Assembly: GCA_020831625.1 (NCBI GenBank)
Contig: JAFIGD010000006.1
Coordinates: 1 to 64,000, forward strand
DNA: 64,000 nucleotides
Direction: 5' to 3'
DNA from: Verrucomicrobiota bacterium
Lineage (GTDB): Bacteria; Verrucomicrobiota; Kiritimatiellia; SS1-B-03-39; UBA6053
In this document: in pieces, positions 50,864 to 59,710 of the stretch
Layout of the letters: each line of letters begins with the position of its first letter
Numbering within the stretch: the first letter of the stretch is position 1
The notes under the pieces: generated by a model
What the model was told of the DNA's origin: nothing
The model's input: the letters and a program-made list of their open reading frames with translations, nothing else
Database searches by the model: none
Program-made: the position numbers and the translations under genes

Positions 50864-52218
50864 AGGCGTTGAGTTTGTTTGATGGTGAGGTATTGATTAA
50901 TCACGTCCAGGGCCAGGGTTTCGGCCCCCGGAAGCAGCAGCGGCACATTCAGGGCGCGCAGGCGGGTGCGGAACCCCTGCAGATCCCGCCACATCAGATG
51001 CCCCGCCAGAGCCTCCCAGGGATCCCCGGCGGCTTCCCGTCCGGCGAACAGCGGGGCCACGCCCGGCAGCGGAATCATCGCCACCACCACCAGATGGGAG
51101 CGGGACAGCAGATGCACCCGCTTTTCGAGCAGATCAAAGGTGGTGGCGTCGGACAGATCGGTGAGCAGAATCATCAGCGACCGCCGCCGCACATGCACGC
51201 GGGTAAAACGGACCCATTCATCGATGTCGGGATAGACCGGCTCGGGTTTCAGCCGAAAAAGACTGTTCTGAACCGTGCGCAGATGCGCGGTGCCGCTCCC
51301 GGCGCGGACAAAGGTGTCCGTCATCCGCGCAAAGGTCATCAACCCGAACAAATCGCCCTCGCGCACCGCCGCCATAGCCAGCAGGTTCGCCGCCGCCACA
51401 TAGCGTTCGAGCACGGGCTCATCCGGCCGGCCCTCGCCGCCCGGATGCGGACGGGCCGAGAGCCGCGAGTGGTCGATCACCAGATACACCTCCTGCGTCC
51501 GTTCAATCTGATAGGTTTTGGTCACCAGTTCGGATCGCTTGGCGGAAGCCTTCCAGTGAATATCCGCCGGGGTGTCGCCGGGACGGTACTCGCGGATCTG
51601 ATCGTAATCGCGGCCCTGTCCGGTGATCCGCTGCTGCCGCAGGCCGCTCTGGCCCCGGTTCAGAAACAGATTCGCCATCACCCGCCGCTCGCGGCGCAGG
51701 TCCGGATACACCCGGAAAACGAGATCCACCGCCATCCGCCGCCGCATCCGCCACAGGCCCAACCGGCTGGAAACCTCCAGCGCCCCCTCCCGCACCGCGT
51801 ACTCCCCGCGTTCACAGGGCGTGAACGAAAACACCGCCCGCACCCCCGGCGGATCGCCTTCAACCCGTCCGGTGACACTTTCCGTCTCCGCGCCGAGTTG
51901 CGGCGGAAAGGCCAGCCCAAACGTCACCGCCCCCCGCACCGCCGCCGGCATCTCCACCCGCAGCCTCACTGTTCCGGTCTGATGGTTCGCCTGCCGGATT
52001 TCCTGAACGCCCGTCACCCGCGCCTCCGCCAGCCCCGGCGCCTTTAAGACCCGGTCCGCAAGCGAAACCGACAGCAGAAGCATGGCCGACAGCATCAGCA
52101 GCGCCATACCCGCCGGATGCGCCGCCGCAAGCAGCGCCACCGGCAGCAGCCCGAGGCTCAGCGCGATCAGACGGCCGGAGGGCACCGGCGCTTTGGCGTC
52201 AGCGGGGGACTGTGACAT
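50860..52218 (-). CDS. DUF58 domain-containing protein
   Basis: Protein of 452 residues: two N-terminal transmembrane helices (about 17-55), a beta-rich extracytoplasmic part, the diagnostic DUF58 sequence PGDTPADIHWKASAKRSELV and a vWA-like fold with QEVYLVIDHSRLS. DUF58 proteins are the usual partners of MoxR ATPases. Its start overlaps the moxR gene by 20 nt. Confidence 0.93.
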   Translation of the reverse strand: MSQSPADAKAPVPSGRLIALSLGLLPVALLAAAHPAGMALLMLSAMLLLSVSLADRVLKAPGLAEARVTGVQEIRQANHQTGTVRLRVEMPAAVRGAVTFGLAFPPQLGAETESVTGRVEGDPPGVRAVFSFTPCERGEYAVREGALEVSSRLGLWRMRRRMAVDLVFRVYPDLRRERRVMANLFLNRGQSGLRQQRITGQGRDYDQIREYRPGDTPADIHWKASAKRSELVTKTYQIERTQEVYLVIDHSRLSARPHPGGEGRPDEPVLERYVAAANLLAMAAVREGDLFGLMTFARMTDTFVRAGSGTAHLRTVQNSLFRLKPEPVYPDIDEWVRFTRVHVRRRSLMILLTDLSDATTFDLLEKRVHLLSRSHLVVVAMIPLPGVAPLFAGREAAGDPWEALAGHLMWRDLQGFRTRLRALNVPLLLPGAETLALDVINQYLTIKQTQRL

Positions 52219-53164
52219 TGCGCAGAATTTCCTGAATCACTTCCGTGACCGTCAGGCCTTCAATTTCGAATTCCGGACGCAGAATCAGCCGGTGGTCCAG
52301 CACCGCCGGCACCAGCGCCTTAATATCGTCGGGGATCACGTACTCACGTCCGTCGAGCACCGCATACACCCGCGCGCCCAGCAGCAGCGCCACCGTGGCC
52401 CGCGGACTGGCACCCACCAGAATGTGCTCGTGATCGCGGGTGGTGCGGATCACCTGCGCCGCGTAGCGCACCAGTTCCGGCTGCACCGCAATACCGCCGA
52501 GGGCCGCACGCGCTTTGAGCAGTTCGCCCGGCGGCAGCACCGCCCGAACCTCATCATCTTTCAACACCGACTCCGGACTGTGCCCCTCGAGAAAACGCCC
52601 GGCCAGATCGATCTCCGTGTCCTCATCGGGATAGGTCACATGAATCTTCAGCATGAACCGGTCCTTCTGCGCCTCCGGCAGCGGATACGTGCCCTCATGC
52701 TCCACCGGATTCTGGGTGGCGAACACCGTGAACGCCGGGTCCAGCCTGAAAATCTCCCGGTCAATCGCCACCGACCGCTCCTGCATCGCCTGCAGCAGCG
52801 CCGACTGCGTTTTCGCGGGGGCGCGGTTGATCTCGTCCGCAAGCAGGAACGACGTGAACACCGGGCCTTTCACCAGCGTGAACTCATGTTCCTTCATGTT
52901 AAACACGTTGGTGCCGATGATGTCCGCCGGCATCAGATCCGGCGTCATCTGAATGCGCTGAAACTCGCAGCCGAGCACCTTTGCCAGCGTGTTCACCAGC
53001 AGGGTTTTTCCCACGCCGGGCACCCCCTCCAGCAGTGCGTGCTGGCCGGAAAAGATGACCGTCAGGCACTGATCGATCACCCCGGACTGTCCCAGGACGA
53101 CCTTGCCGATTTCGCGGCGGGCCTCATTCAAAAGTGTTTGCAAAGGTTCGAGTTCTGTATTCAT
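52199..53164 (-). CDS. moxR: MoxR-family AAA+ ATPase
   Basis: ATPase of 321 residues with Walker A (EGVPGVGKTLLVNTLAK), Walker B (FLLADEINRAPAKTQSALLQ), sensor 1 (VFATQNPVEHEGTYPLPEAQ) and the second-region sequence GASPRATVALL. MoxR proteins act as chaperone-like ATPases for vWA/DUF58 partners in cofactor insertion or stress responses. It is central in the operon, with 4-nt overlap to the DUF4350 gene. Confidence 0.95.
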   Translation of the reverse strand: MNTELEPLQTLLNEARREIGKVVLGQSGVIDQCLTVIFSGQHALLEGVPGVGKTLLVNTLAKVLGCEFQRIQMTPDLMPADIIGTNVFNMKEHEFTLVKGPVFTSFLLADEINRAPAKTQSALLQAMQERSVAIDREIFRLDPAFTVFATQNPVEHEGTYPLPEAQKDRFMLKIHVTYPDEDTEIDLAGRFLEGHSPESVLKDDEVRAVLPPGELLKARAALGGIAVQPELVRYAAQVIRTTRDHEHILVGASPRATVALLLGARVYAVLDGREYVIPDDIKALVPAVLDHRLILRPEFEIEGLTVTEVIQEILRNVTVPR

Positions 53165-54363
53165 CGTTTCGTCCGTTTCGGGTTGAGATCGTCATGAAGA
53201 ATTAAAAAGCGTTCGCGCAGGCGGTCCCCGCGGTTCATTTTCGGCAGCGGAGCCCGCGCCTGTTGATCGGCGGTCTTCCACAGCGGTTCCAGACGTTCCG
53301 GATTCGCGGCGGCGCGGGGAAGATCCGCCCGCCATTCCTCCAGACAGCGCGTTAAAATCGATTCGGCGGGCACATAGCGCTTCAGCAGATCCCGGAGTCC
53401 GTCCAGACGGCTCTGCGCGCGCCGCTCCGGCTCCTCGGACTCCGGCAAAACCGGCAGCAGCGGCAGCGCGCCCCGCCAGACCCAGAGCAGAAACACCAGG
53501 ATCATCACCCCCAGCAGCGGAGTCAGACGGTACTGCCGAATCAGGGTCATAATCCCCCGCGGCTGGCGAATGCCCATCGGATATTCCCAAAACACCACCT
53601 CGTCGCGGCCGCCCAGCGCCCACAGCAGCCATTCCGTCTGCGGTTCAAAAAACATCGCCTGATTCAGCAGCGGGGCCGCATCCGCCAGCAGCAACCATTC
53701 CCCGTCGCCCTCCGCGACCCCGAGAACCACCGCACCCTCCGGCGTCGCATACAGCACCCTCACATCCTCCCGGTTGCCTCCCGGCTCAAACACCCGGCCC
53801 GAGGACCAATCCACCCACGCGGGTGCGCCCTCGTCTGGAAAAGTACGGACCGCCACGCCGTCCGCTCCCGCCCGCCGACCGCGCACTGTCAGGTGCCGCG
53901 CCAGTGATTTATCCAGCGCAATCCACTTATCCTCATCCTCCAATTCCCGAACCGGACGTGCAGAATCCTTGTCCTCCTCATTCTCCTCCTTCTCATCCCT
54001 CCGACGCCGCTCCGACTGCGCGCGCGGCTGCAACACCACCCGGCCGCCCGCCTCCACAAATTCCACCAGCGGTTTATAGCGGACCAGGTCGCGATTGGCG
54101 TTCAGCACCACCAGCGTCACTTCACCGGGCTCCGGCTCCAGCCGGTGCAGGAGATCCAGCAGCCGCCGCGACCGCAGTCCCGGCAAGGCCTCGAGGCTCT
54201 CGAACAGAATCATGGCCCCGCGCGGATCCGCCCGCAGCGTGGAGCCCGGCGGATAGGTCATGCCGCCACGGAACTGAAGCCCGAAGGCCCAAAAAACGCC
54301 CCACACAAACGCGGCCAGAATCAGCAGCACCCCCATCCGTCCCGGAAGGCTCCCCCGGCTCAT
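53161..54363 (-). CDS. DUF4350 domain-containing membrane protein
   Basis: Protein of 400 residues: an N-terminal transmembrane helix (about 10-28), a DUF4350-like domain with GSTLRADPRGAMILFESLEA and VVLNANRDLVRYKPLVEFVE, a highly charged Arg/Glu/Asp insertion (about 118-145), a second transmembrane helix (about 282-302) and a cytoplasmic helical end. Overlaps its neighbours by 4 nt on both sides, as expected for a MoxR-operon member. Confidence 0.82.
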   Translation of the reverse strand: MSRGSLPGRMGVLLILAAFVWGVFWAFGLQFRGGMTYPPGSTLRADPRGAMILFESLEALPGLRSRRLLDLLHRLEPEPGEVTLVVLNANRDLVRYKPLVEFVEAGGRVVLQPRAQSERRRRDEKEENEEDKDSARPVRELEDEDKWIALDKSLARHLTVRGRRAGADGVAVRTFPDEGAPAWVDWSSGRVFEPGGNREDVRVLYATPEGAVVLGVAEGDGEWLLLADAAPLLNQAMFFEPQTEWLLWALGGRDEVVFWEYPMGIRQPRGIMTLIRQYRLTPLLGVMILVFLLWVWRGALPLLPVLPESEEPERRAQSRLDGLRDLLKRYVPAESILTRCLEEWRADLPRAAANPERLEPLWKTADQQARAPLPKMNRGDRLRERFLILHDDLNPKRTKR

Positions 54364-55979
54364 GATTCCGCCTCCAGTCCGATGACTTGCGCCAAAAACG
54401 CCTCCAGAGCCGAAGGTTCAGCGGGATACTCGCCATACCACACCGACTCGAAGGCCCGCCGCAGATCGCGGTACACCGGCAGCGCGCCGGGCGCGGCGTG
54501 GGAGCGGCGGGTCAGTTCAGTTTCGTAATCGCGGTTGGACTTGTAGCGGGTGATCACCAGCAGATTCCGGTCGGCCAGCCGCGCCAGATACGCCAGAAAC
54601 AGTGCCCGCAGGGCCAACCGGGTGTCCCCTTTGCCCATCAGTTCCCGCACCATGTTCATCCACTCGTCGGCCGGCAGTTCGGTGGCCAGCACCTCCTCGC
54701 GGTTCAGATCCGGCGGCGCGGCCTCTCCGGCGGGCGCGGCCTGCGACAGACGCGCCCGCCGTTTGCGGATCACCGCCCGTCCCACCAGCACCAGCAGCAC
54801 CACCCCGAGAATCACCGCCAGCAGAATCATCAGCCCCTCCGCCGCGCTCTGCAAACCGCCCAGCAACGCGGCGGAGTCGGAGAAATCCCGCTCCCGCCGC
54901 GGAAAGATCCTCCGCCACTGTTCAATGAACCATTCGATCGCATCCAGCAGGGTGTCGCCCAGCCATTGCAGCCCGTCCAACAGCGCGCGCGTGAACGGCC
55001 CCTGCTCCCGAAAATCCGGGGCCACCGTTTCCGGCGGAGCCCGCCAGAGAAATTTCCGCTGACGCGACACGGTTTCGATGGTTTCCCGCAATTCCTCCGC
55101 CTGCGCATCCGCCATCACCGGGGCCGGCAAGCCTCCCGCCAGCAGCAGCCCCAACAGCAGCAGCCGGGTCAGACCCGCCGAAAGCGCCCGGGTGCGGTCC
55201 CGCAAATCCATCCCCGTCTTTTCCGCCGCCAGCCGATAGCCGCGCAAGAGATAAAACGCCTTGTTCAGCGGATCCAGCGTCAGTCCGGTCAGGATCAGCG
55301 CACTCATCCAGAAACTCACATGCAGGTACGCATGCCAGCCGCGCACAAACGGATTCTCCATGCCGGTGAAGCTGAACCACAAATGCGGAAGAATCGCCAG
55401 CACCATCAGCCAGTTCAGCAGCACCATCAAATACAGTCCGCTGTGACCCGCCAGCACATACATGGACAATTGACGGGGGTTGCGCCCCGCGTAGTTCAGC
55501 GCCCGCTCGGGCACCGAGCCCGCCTCCCCCGGTCCCAGCGCCTCACACACGGTCAGATTCTGAAAAAAACTGAAAAGAAACGGATGCAGCAAGGTCACCA
55601 GCCGGCTCAGCGGCAGCACAAAAAGCCCCAGAGGCTGGAGGAGAAGCTGACGCCGGAACACCCGCCGCGGTTTGTCCCGGTTTTCCCACGCGGTTTCCGG
55701 ATTGATTTGCGCCAGCAGCGCGGTCGCAAAACCGGCCTGACGGTATTTCATCCACACAAACGCCACCGCCATCCCCAGCGCACCCGCCCCGAGCTGGCGC
55801 GGCGCCAGCGTGCTCTCCCACATCACCGTACAGAACGCCAGCAGACCCGCGCCGAACGGAAGCACCCCCAGCAGATACCCCGCCCAGGCCGACGCCGGCA
55901 GCGAGGCCAGCAGACTCACCGCCTCCTCCAGCAGCGGCACAAACGCCGAATCCTCCCCGGAGGTCCGCTTCCGGCTCAT
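54360..55979 (-). CDS. Multi-pass membrane protein with C-terminal DUF4129
   Basis: Protein of 539 residues with about five membrane helices in the first 300 residues, a cluster with a signal-like hydrophobic segment near 295, a central helical region, another transmembrane helix (about 395-420) and a C-terminal DUF4129-like domain (LALRALFLAYLARLADRNLL, then YESNRDYETE-like YKSNRDYETELTRR and FESVWYGEYP). DUF4129 is common in MoxR and transglutaminase operons. Start ATG 55979 overlaps the zinc-finger gene by 4 nt; the longer upstream frame is spurious. Confidence 0.82.
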   Translation of the reverse strand: MSRKRTSGEDSAFVPLLEEAVSLLASLPASAWAGYLLGVLPFGAGLLAFCTVMWESTLAPRQLGAGALGMAVAFVWMKYRQAGFATALLAQINPETAWENRDKPRRVFRRQLLLQPLGLFVLPLSRLVTLLHPFLFSFFQNLTVCEALGPGEAGSVPERALNYAGRNPRQLSMYVLAGHSGLYLMVLLNWLMVLAILPHLWFSFTGMENPFVRGWHAYLHVSFWMSALILTGLTLDPLNKAFYLLRGYRLAAEKTGMDLRDRTRALSAGLTRLLLLGLLLAGGLPAPVMADAQAEELRETIETVSRQRKFLWRAPPETVAPDFREQGPFTRALLDGLQWLGDTLLDAIEWFIEQWRRIFPRRERDFSDSAALLGGLQSAAEGLMILLAVILGVVLLVLVGRAVIRKRRARLSQAAPAGEAAPPDLNREEVLATELPADEWMNMVRELMGKGDTRLALRALFLAYLARLADRNLLVITRYKSNRDYETELTRRSHAAPGALPVYRDLRRAFESVWYGEYPAEPSALEAFLAQVIGLEAES

Positions 55980-56296
55980 CCCGCCAGCCCCCTGCGCAAA
56001 TCCTGCAGCAGAATCATCAGCCGCCCCAGCAACAGAAAAAACGACCAGGTCAGCAGAAACGAAATCAGCGACAGTCCCCACAGCGCCGCGCGGCGCAGAT
56101 ACATGCGCCCCCTGCGGTCCGGTTTTTGCGCCAGAAGTTTTTCCAGGCACTCCTTGCAGATCATCCGCCCCTCGTGCTCGACAATGCACTCCCGGCAAAA
56201 CGTGTGCCCGCATTCCGGACAGCGCGCCACCGCCTCGCGGTCCGCGTGATTGCGGCAGCGGGCGCGGGAAACGGTTTCAGGTGGAGGCGGGGTCAT
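55976..56296 (-). CDS. Small B-box-like zinc-finger membrane protein
   Basis: Protein of 106 residues. The first half has a Cys/His cluster (ARCRNHADREAVARCPECGH, then TFCRECIVEHEGRMICKECL) resembling a B-box zinc finger. The second half has one transmembrane helix (about 73-95). B-box-like fingers of this kind are predicted protein-interaction modules in bacterial membrane proteins. Overlaps both neighbours by 4 nt. Confidence 0.78.
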   Translation of the reverse strand: MTPPPPETVSRARCRNHADREAVARCPECGHTFCRECIVEHEGRMICKECLEKLLAQKPDRRGRMYLRRAALWGLSLISFLLTWSFFLLLGRLMILLQDLRRGLAG

Positions 56297-56739
56297 GACT
56301 GGATTTCAGAGGGCTGCGGGGTCATGGTTTCAATCAAATCCATAATTTTCCGGGCTTTGCCGGCAGTCGTGATTCCGCGGATGCGGGCGTACTGCGCCGC
56401 CGTGTGCAGATAAAAAGTGCAATACCCGCCCCGCATCAGCACATATACCAGCCGCAGCCAGACCAGCAGGCCCGGAACCACAAAATACCAGGTGGGTTCC
56501 GGAATCATACTGAAATGAAACGCAATCCCCACCGCCACGAAGGCCGCGCCGAAAAACCCGAGGGCCCAGGCGTGAAGACGGTTCGGCACAAAGATTGCGG
56601 CCTGAATATCGTTATAGAAAAACCGGCGGTACTTCTCCTGAACCGATCCCTCCACCAGCAGCAAATGATCACTGCCCCGGTACAGATAGGTGCGGACTCC
56701 CGGTCCCGACCCCGTGGCGATTTTGCGGTACGCGCTCAT
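56293..56739 (-). CDS. Small membrane protein of the MoxR operon
   Basis: Protein of 148 residues with two transmembrane helices (about 58-78 and 84-102). An N-terminal region contains SGPGVRTYLYRGSDHLLLVE and EKYRRFFYNDIQAAIFVPNR, and a short cytoplasmic C terminus follows. It looks like a bPH-type or similar membrane-associated domain but I cannot assign it. Start at ATG 56739 (overlap with the upstream gene); the longer frame to 57105 is spurious. Confidence 0.65.
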   Translation of the reverse strand: MSAYRKIATGSGPGVRTYLYRGSDHLLLVEGSVQEKYRRFFYNDIQAAIFVPNRLHAWALGFFGAAFVAVGIAFHFSMIPEPTWYFVVPGLLVWLRLVYVLMRGGYCTFYLHTAAQYARIRGITTAGKARKIMDLIETMTPQPSEIQS

Positions 56740-57332
56740 ACCATGTTCTCCATAAGCGCTATAAAGAAAAATACCCAGCCGGTGATTTGCGCCAGAGCCA
56801 GCAACGCCGCGAAAACAAAGCGTGCCCTTGTCCGCGGCACCACGCTGCACGGGTGACGGTTCCAGTAACGGATCACCACAAACAATGCGGCCGGCGCGGT
56901 GAGAATCGACGCCCAGAAAAACAGAACCGGAACCACCGCCAGCATCAGCGCCAGATTGTCGTACACGATCCGTTTCGCGCCCCCGGGGGCGGCATCCACC
57001 TTCAGCGCATTTTGCTGACGTTTGGCGAAGCAGGACAGGCACACCGAATCGCCCCGGTCCTCCACCACGCAAAGGGAGCAGACGAAAACGCCGCAGTCCG
57101 CGCACACCGCCACCGCCTTGTGATTCGGATGGTGGAAGCAGGTGGACGCCCCCTCCACAAACCCCGTGTCCGCCACCGACGGCAGCACCGTCACCCGCTC
57201 ATACGCGGGAAAACGGTGAAACTGAATCCGCTTCTTCTTTGAACACGGACACACCTGCTCTCCCCGGCCGGGACGCGCCAGCGGAAATTTGATCTTGTGA
57301 CAGACCGGGCAGGTGATTTCCGGCAGGCTCAT
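56736..57332 (-). CDS. B-box-like zinc-finger membrane protein
   Basis: Protein of 198 residues. An N-terminal zinc-ribbon-like ITCPVCHK/VCPCSKK part is followed by a B-box-like finger (STCFHHPNHKAVAVCADCGV, then FVCSLCVVEDRGDSVCLSCF). Two to three transmembrane helices follow (about 128-150 and 168-192). The same finger type recurs in the 106-residue protein of this operon, implying that the two proteins bind related partners. Confidence 0.78.
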   Translation of the reverse strand: MSLPEITCPVCHKIKFPLARPGRGEQVCPCSKKKRIQFHRFPAYERVTVLPSVADTGFVEGASTCFHHPNHKAVAVCADCGVFVCSLCVVEDRGDSVCLSCFAKRQQNALKVDAAPGGAKRIVYDNLALMLAVVPVLFFWASILTAPAALFVVIRYWNRHPCSVVPRTRARFVFAALLALAQITGWVFFFIALMENMV

Positions 57333-58162
57333 CGATGAATCACCCGCGTGTCCGCCATCCGGTCATGCAGGGTGCGGTTTTCGGAGTCCCACAGCATCAT
57401 CAAAAACCCAAGCCCTAAAAAAATTAAACTGATATTTGAGGCCAATTCACGGCCCAGTGCCCGCAAATAAGTTATGCGTGAGCCATCAGGACGTATCGCC
57501 TTGATTTTAACCGCCATCATTCCCGGGGTCGCTTGAAAGCGCGGGTTGCCCACAAAATATGCCAAATACGCCGTCTGCACCCCAAAAGAAAGCACTAGAT
57601 AAGTGATCAGCATGGGCGTTTCCAGAGATTCCCAGTAGGCCTCCTGGAAGCCTAGACCAAAAAAGAAGTTCAATATTGAAAGATATATTTGAGCGATAAT
57701 TCCATCAATAAACAAACCAAGCCAGCGGGTGCCAAATCCCGCATACCGCAGATTGCGGCTCAGTGGGTCGACGCCCTCACGGATTTTCTGCAAAGTCACA
57801 TCGCGACAATGCACGCAGACAAAGCGGTCCCCCATCGGAATCAGTTCGTTCTCCCATACCCGCGCCCCGCAGGCCGGACAGGCGATCATCCCTCCGGATT
57901 CCGCCATTTTCGGCTTAAACCCGGCGGCGGCCAGAGGATTCGAAGAGGCCGGGACCGCATCGGCGGGCGGTGCGGCCGCAGAAGTCGTCGGCGGTGTCCA
58001 GAAACCCTGCGAGCGCGCATCCGCCAGCGTCATCCAGTCCGCCATCCCCTGACAATACACCAGGGTAGGGTCCAGAATCAGGCCTTGCACCTGCAGGCGC
58101 GCAAACTCAGCGTCCTCAACCGGACCCGCCTGCTCATTGTTCTCAACATAAAACCACTGCAT
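57329..58162 (-). CDS. GYF_2 / zinc ribbon / RDD multidomain membrane protein
   Basis: First gene of the operon, 277 residues. Domains in order: a GYF_2-like module (MQWFYVENNEQAGPVEDAEF with WMTL, residues 1-55), a Pro/Ala linker, a zinc ribbon (IACPACGARVWENELIPMGD, then FVCVHCRDV) and an RDD membrane domain with about four helices (GTRWLGLFIDGIIAQIYLSI, then ATPGMMAVKIKAIRPDGSRI). The membrane half is more AT-rich than the rest of the operon. GGAGAGTTTTT precedes the ATG. Confidence 0.85.
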   Translation of the reverse strand: MQWFYVENNEQAGPVEDAEFARLQVQGLILDPTLVYCQGMADWMTLADARSQGFWTPPTTSAAAPPADAVPASSNPLAAAGFKPKMAESGGMIACPACGARVWENELIPMGDRFVCVHCRDVTLQKIREGVDPLSRNLRYAGFGTRWLGLFIDGIIAQIYLSILNFFFGLGFQEAYWESLETPMLITYLVLSFGVQTAYLAYFVGNPRFQATPGMMAVKIKAIRPDGSRITYLRALGRELASNISLIFLGLGFLMMLWDSENRTLHDRMADTRVIHR

Positions 58163-58284
58163 AAAAACTCTCCAGTATGTGGGTTACGCATTCCCTACGC
58201 AGGCCGTTTCGAAAATTCAACGCCGGAAAGATTTTTTTACATAGGCAATCAGGTCCGGCAGGTTGCTGAAGGATATGGCTTCGA

Positions 58285-59583
58285 TTAAAATCTGGAATCA
58301 GACCGCAGTCTCCGAATCCATTGCTTTTGACTTGGATCTTCGAATAAAGCGGGAGTCGGTTTTTTTTCCGCAGCTTCGCCTGAACTTTCCGGCAAAGGGT
58401 TGATCTCCAGAAACCACGCCAGTGCCAGAGGAAAGTGGGGGGCGTGTTCCCGGTGTCCCCCATCATATAACTCCAATCGTAAATGCCTGAAACGAGCTTG
58501 CCGTAAATCCTCCATCATAGAGGTCGCATGATTTTCGTTCGCGATATTGTCGGAACGCCCGTTGCTCATGAACATCGCGATGTGATCACAGTCGGCGGTG
58601 CGGGTTTTAAGATGCTCCTTGTACCTTACAGCAAAGGCCTCGTTACACCCGCCCATGTAAACACCACTGATCGTAAACCCGTCAGCGTTCAGCATCATAG
58701 CCATGGCACCTGCCCATTTTGCCCCGCCTGAAAACCCGCCAGTCGCGATCGGCCATCGGCTGAACCCGGGCCAATACGTTTCAAGATATCTCATCAGAGT
58801 CATAAACGCCACATAAGTAGGCGCGTTTTTACGGTCATCAGCAGGATCATCCCAACCCGCTGCGATCACCACCCAGTCTTCATCCCCAAGGAGTCTGGCA
58901 TAGTGCGGCCCCCGTTGTATATGCCTCCCTTGCCCACTGCCGGTGACAAGGGGAAGAAAAACGGGATGGACTTTCCTGGGATCGAAGGTTTCCGGCACAC
59001 GAAGGCCCGCGTTGATTTCACGTTTATCTTCATAACCCTCGGGAAGCAATGCGTGCAGATCATCTGGAATAGGAAGTTTAAAGGTTTCAAACCGTCCTCC
59101 CGGTTGAACCGACAAGATCGGAAGTTTTAACATTTCAGCAATAATTTGCCCCTCCCGGATCCGCAATTTTTCATCTCGGGTCTGCCGCCAGAGGCTCAAA
59201 ACAGCCTGATCCCCGTCTTCAAACACCTCCAGCGGAAGACGTCGTTTCCCGCTCTCCCATTCCAACAATACGCCGGCGTCGTTCACATCACGCAGATGCG
59301 CAAGCACTTCATGCCCGGATCGGGTTCTCCAGGTCTTTATCAAAATGTCATCCGGCGCAGTTACATGTCGGATCACATGATAACGGTCACCCACACTCAG
59401 GTCCGTGAACTTCACAGACACTGACACACCGGAGGCGTTTTCAAGCCTCACGTCTTCACCGAGCAGCTCCAGGAGGTCCCCTTCAAAGGTGTGACCGGTT
59501 AACGAAGTCCATACGCGCGTTTCATTCGCCAAAGTAACGCCTGAAAATATCATGAGAAGTACAAGCCTGATAAGATCCTTCAT
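58285..59583 (-). CDS. Secreted SHD1-like domain / alpha-beta hydrolase fusion
   Basis: Protein of 432 residues with a signal peptide (LVLLMIFSGVTLA). The first part (about 20-120) has an SLA1-homology (SHD1)-like repeat: RVWTSLTGHTFEGDLLELLG, then VRLENASGVSVSVKFTDLS. The C-terminal part is an alpha/beta hydrolase with the nucleophile elbow GGFSGGAKWAG and a late His in LYDGGHREHAPHF. The SHD1-hydrolase arrangement is typical of PVC bacteria. The substrate is unknown. Confidence 0.75.
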   Translation of the reverse strand: MKDLIRLVLLMIFSGVTLANETRVWTSLTGHTFEGDLLELLGEDVRLENASGVSVSVKFTDLSVGDRYHVIRHVTAPDDILIKTWRTRSGHEVLAHLRDVNDAGVLLEWESGKRRLPLEVFEDGDQAVLSLWRQTRDEKLRIREGQIIAEMLKLPILSVQPGGRFETFKLPIPDDLHALLPEGYEDKREINAGLRVPETFDPRKVHPVFLPLVTGSGQGRHIQRGPHYARLLGDEDWVVIAAGWDDPADDRKNAPTYVAFMTLMRYLETYWPGFSRWPIATGGFSGGAKWAGAMAMMLNADGFTISGVYMGGCNEAFAVRYKEHLKTRTADCDHIAMFMSNGRSDNIANENHATSMMEDLRQARFRHLRLELYDGGHREHAPHFPLALAWFLEINPLPESSGEAAEKKPTPALFEDPSQKQWIRRLRSDSRF

Positions 59584-59710
59584 GACATCGGTATATACCC
59601 TCTTATCGGTTTTGAAACAATATCAATGACACGCTGCAGCTCCGCTCTTTGAACGGAATACATCGCGAACAAGTCTGGTATTCCCTCGAACGTCCTATTA
59701 GGATGAGAGA

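Noticed and set aside
54387-56249. 620-codon plus-strand frame across the DUF4129 gene
   Set aside because: Arg/Gln/His-rich shadow of the membrane protein; the minus-strand operon has continuous 4-nt overlaps.
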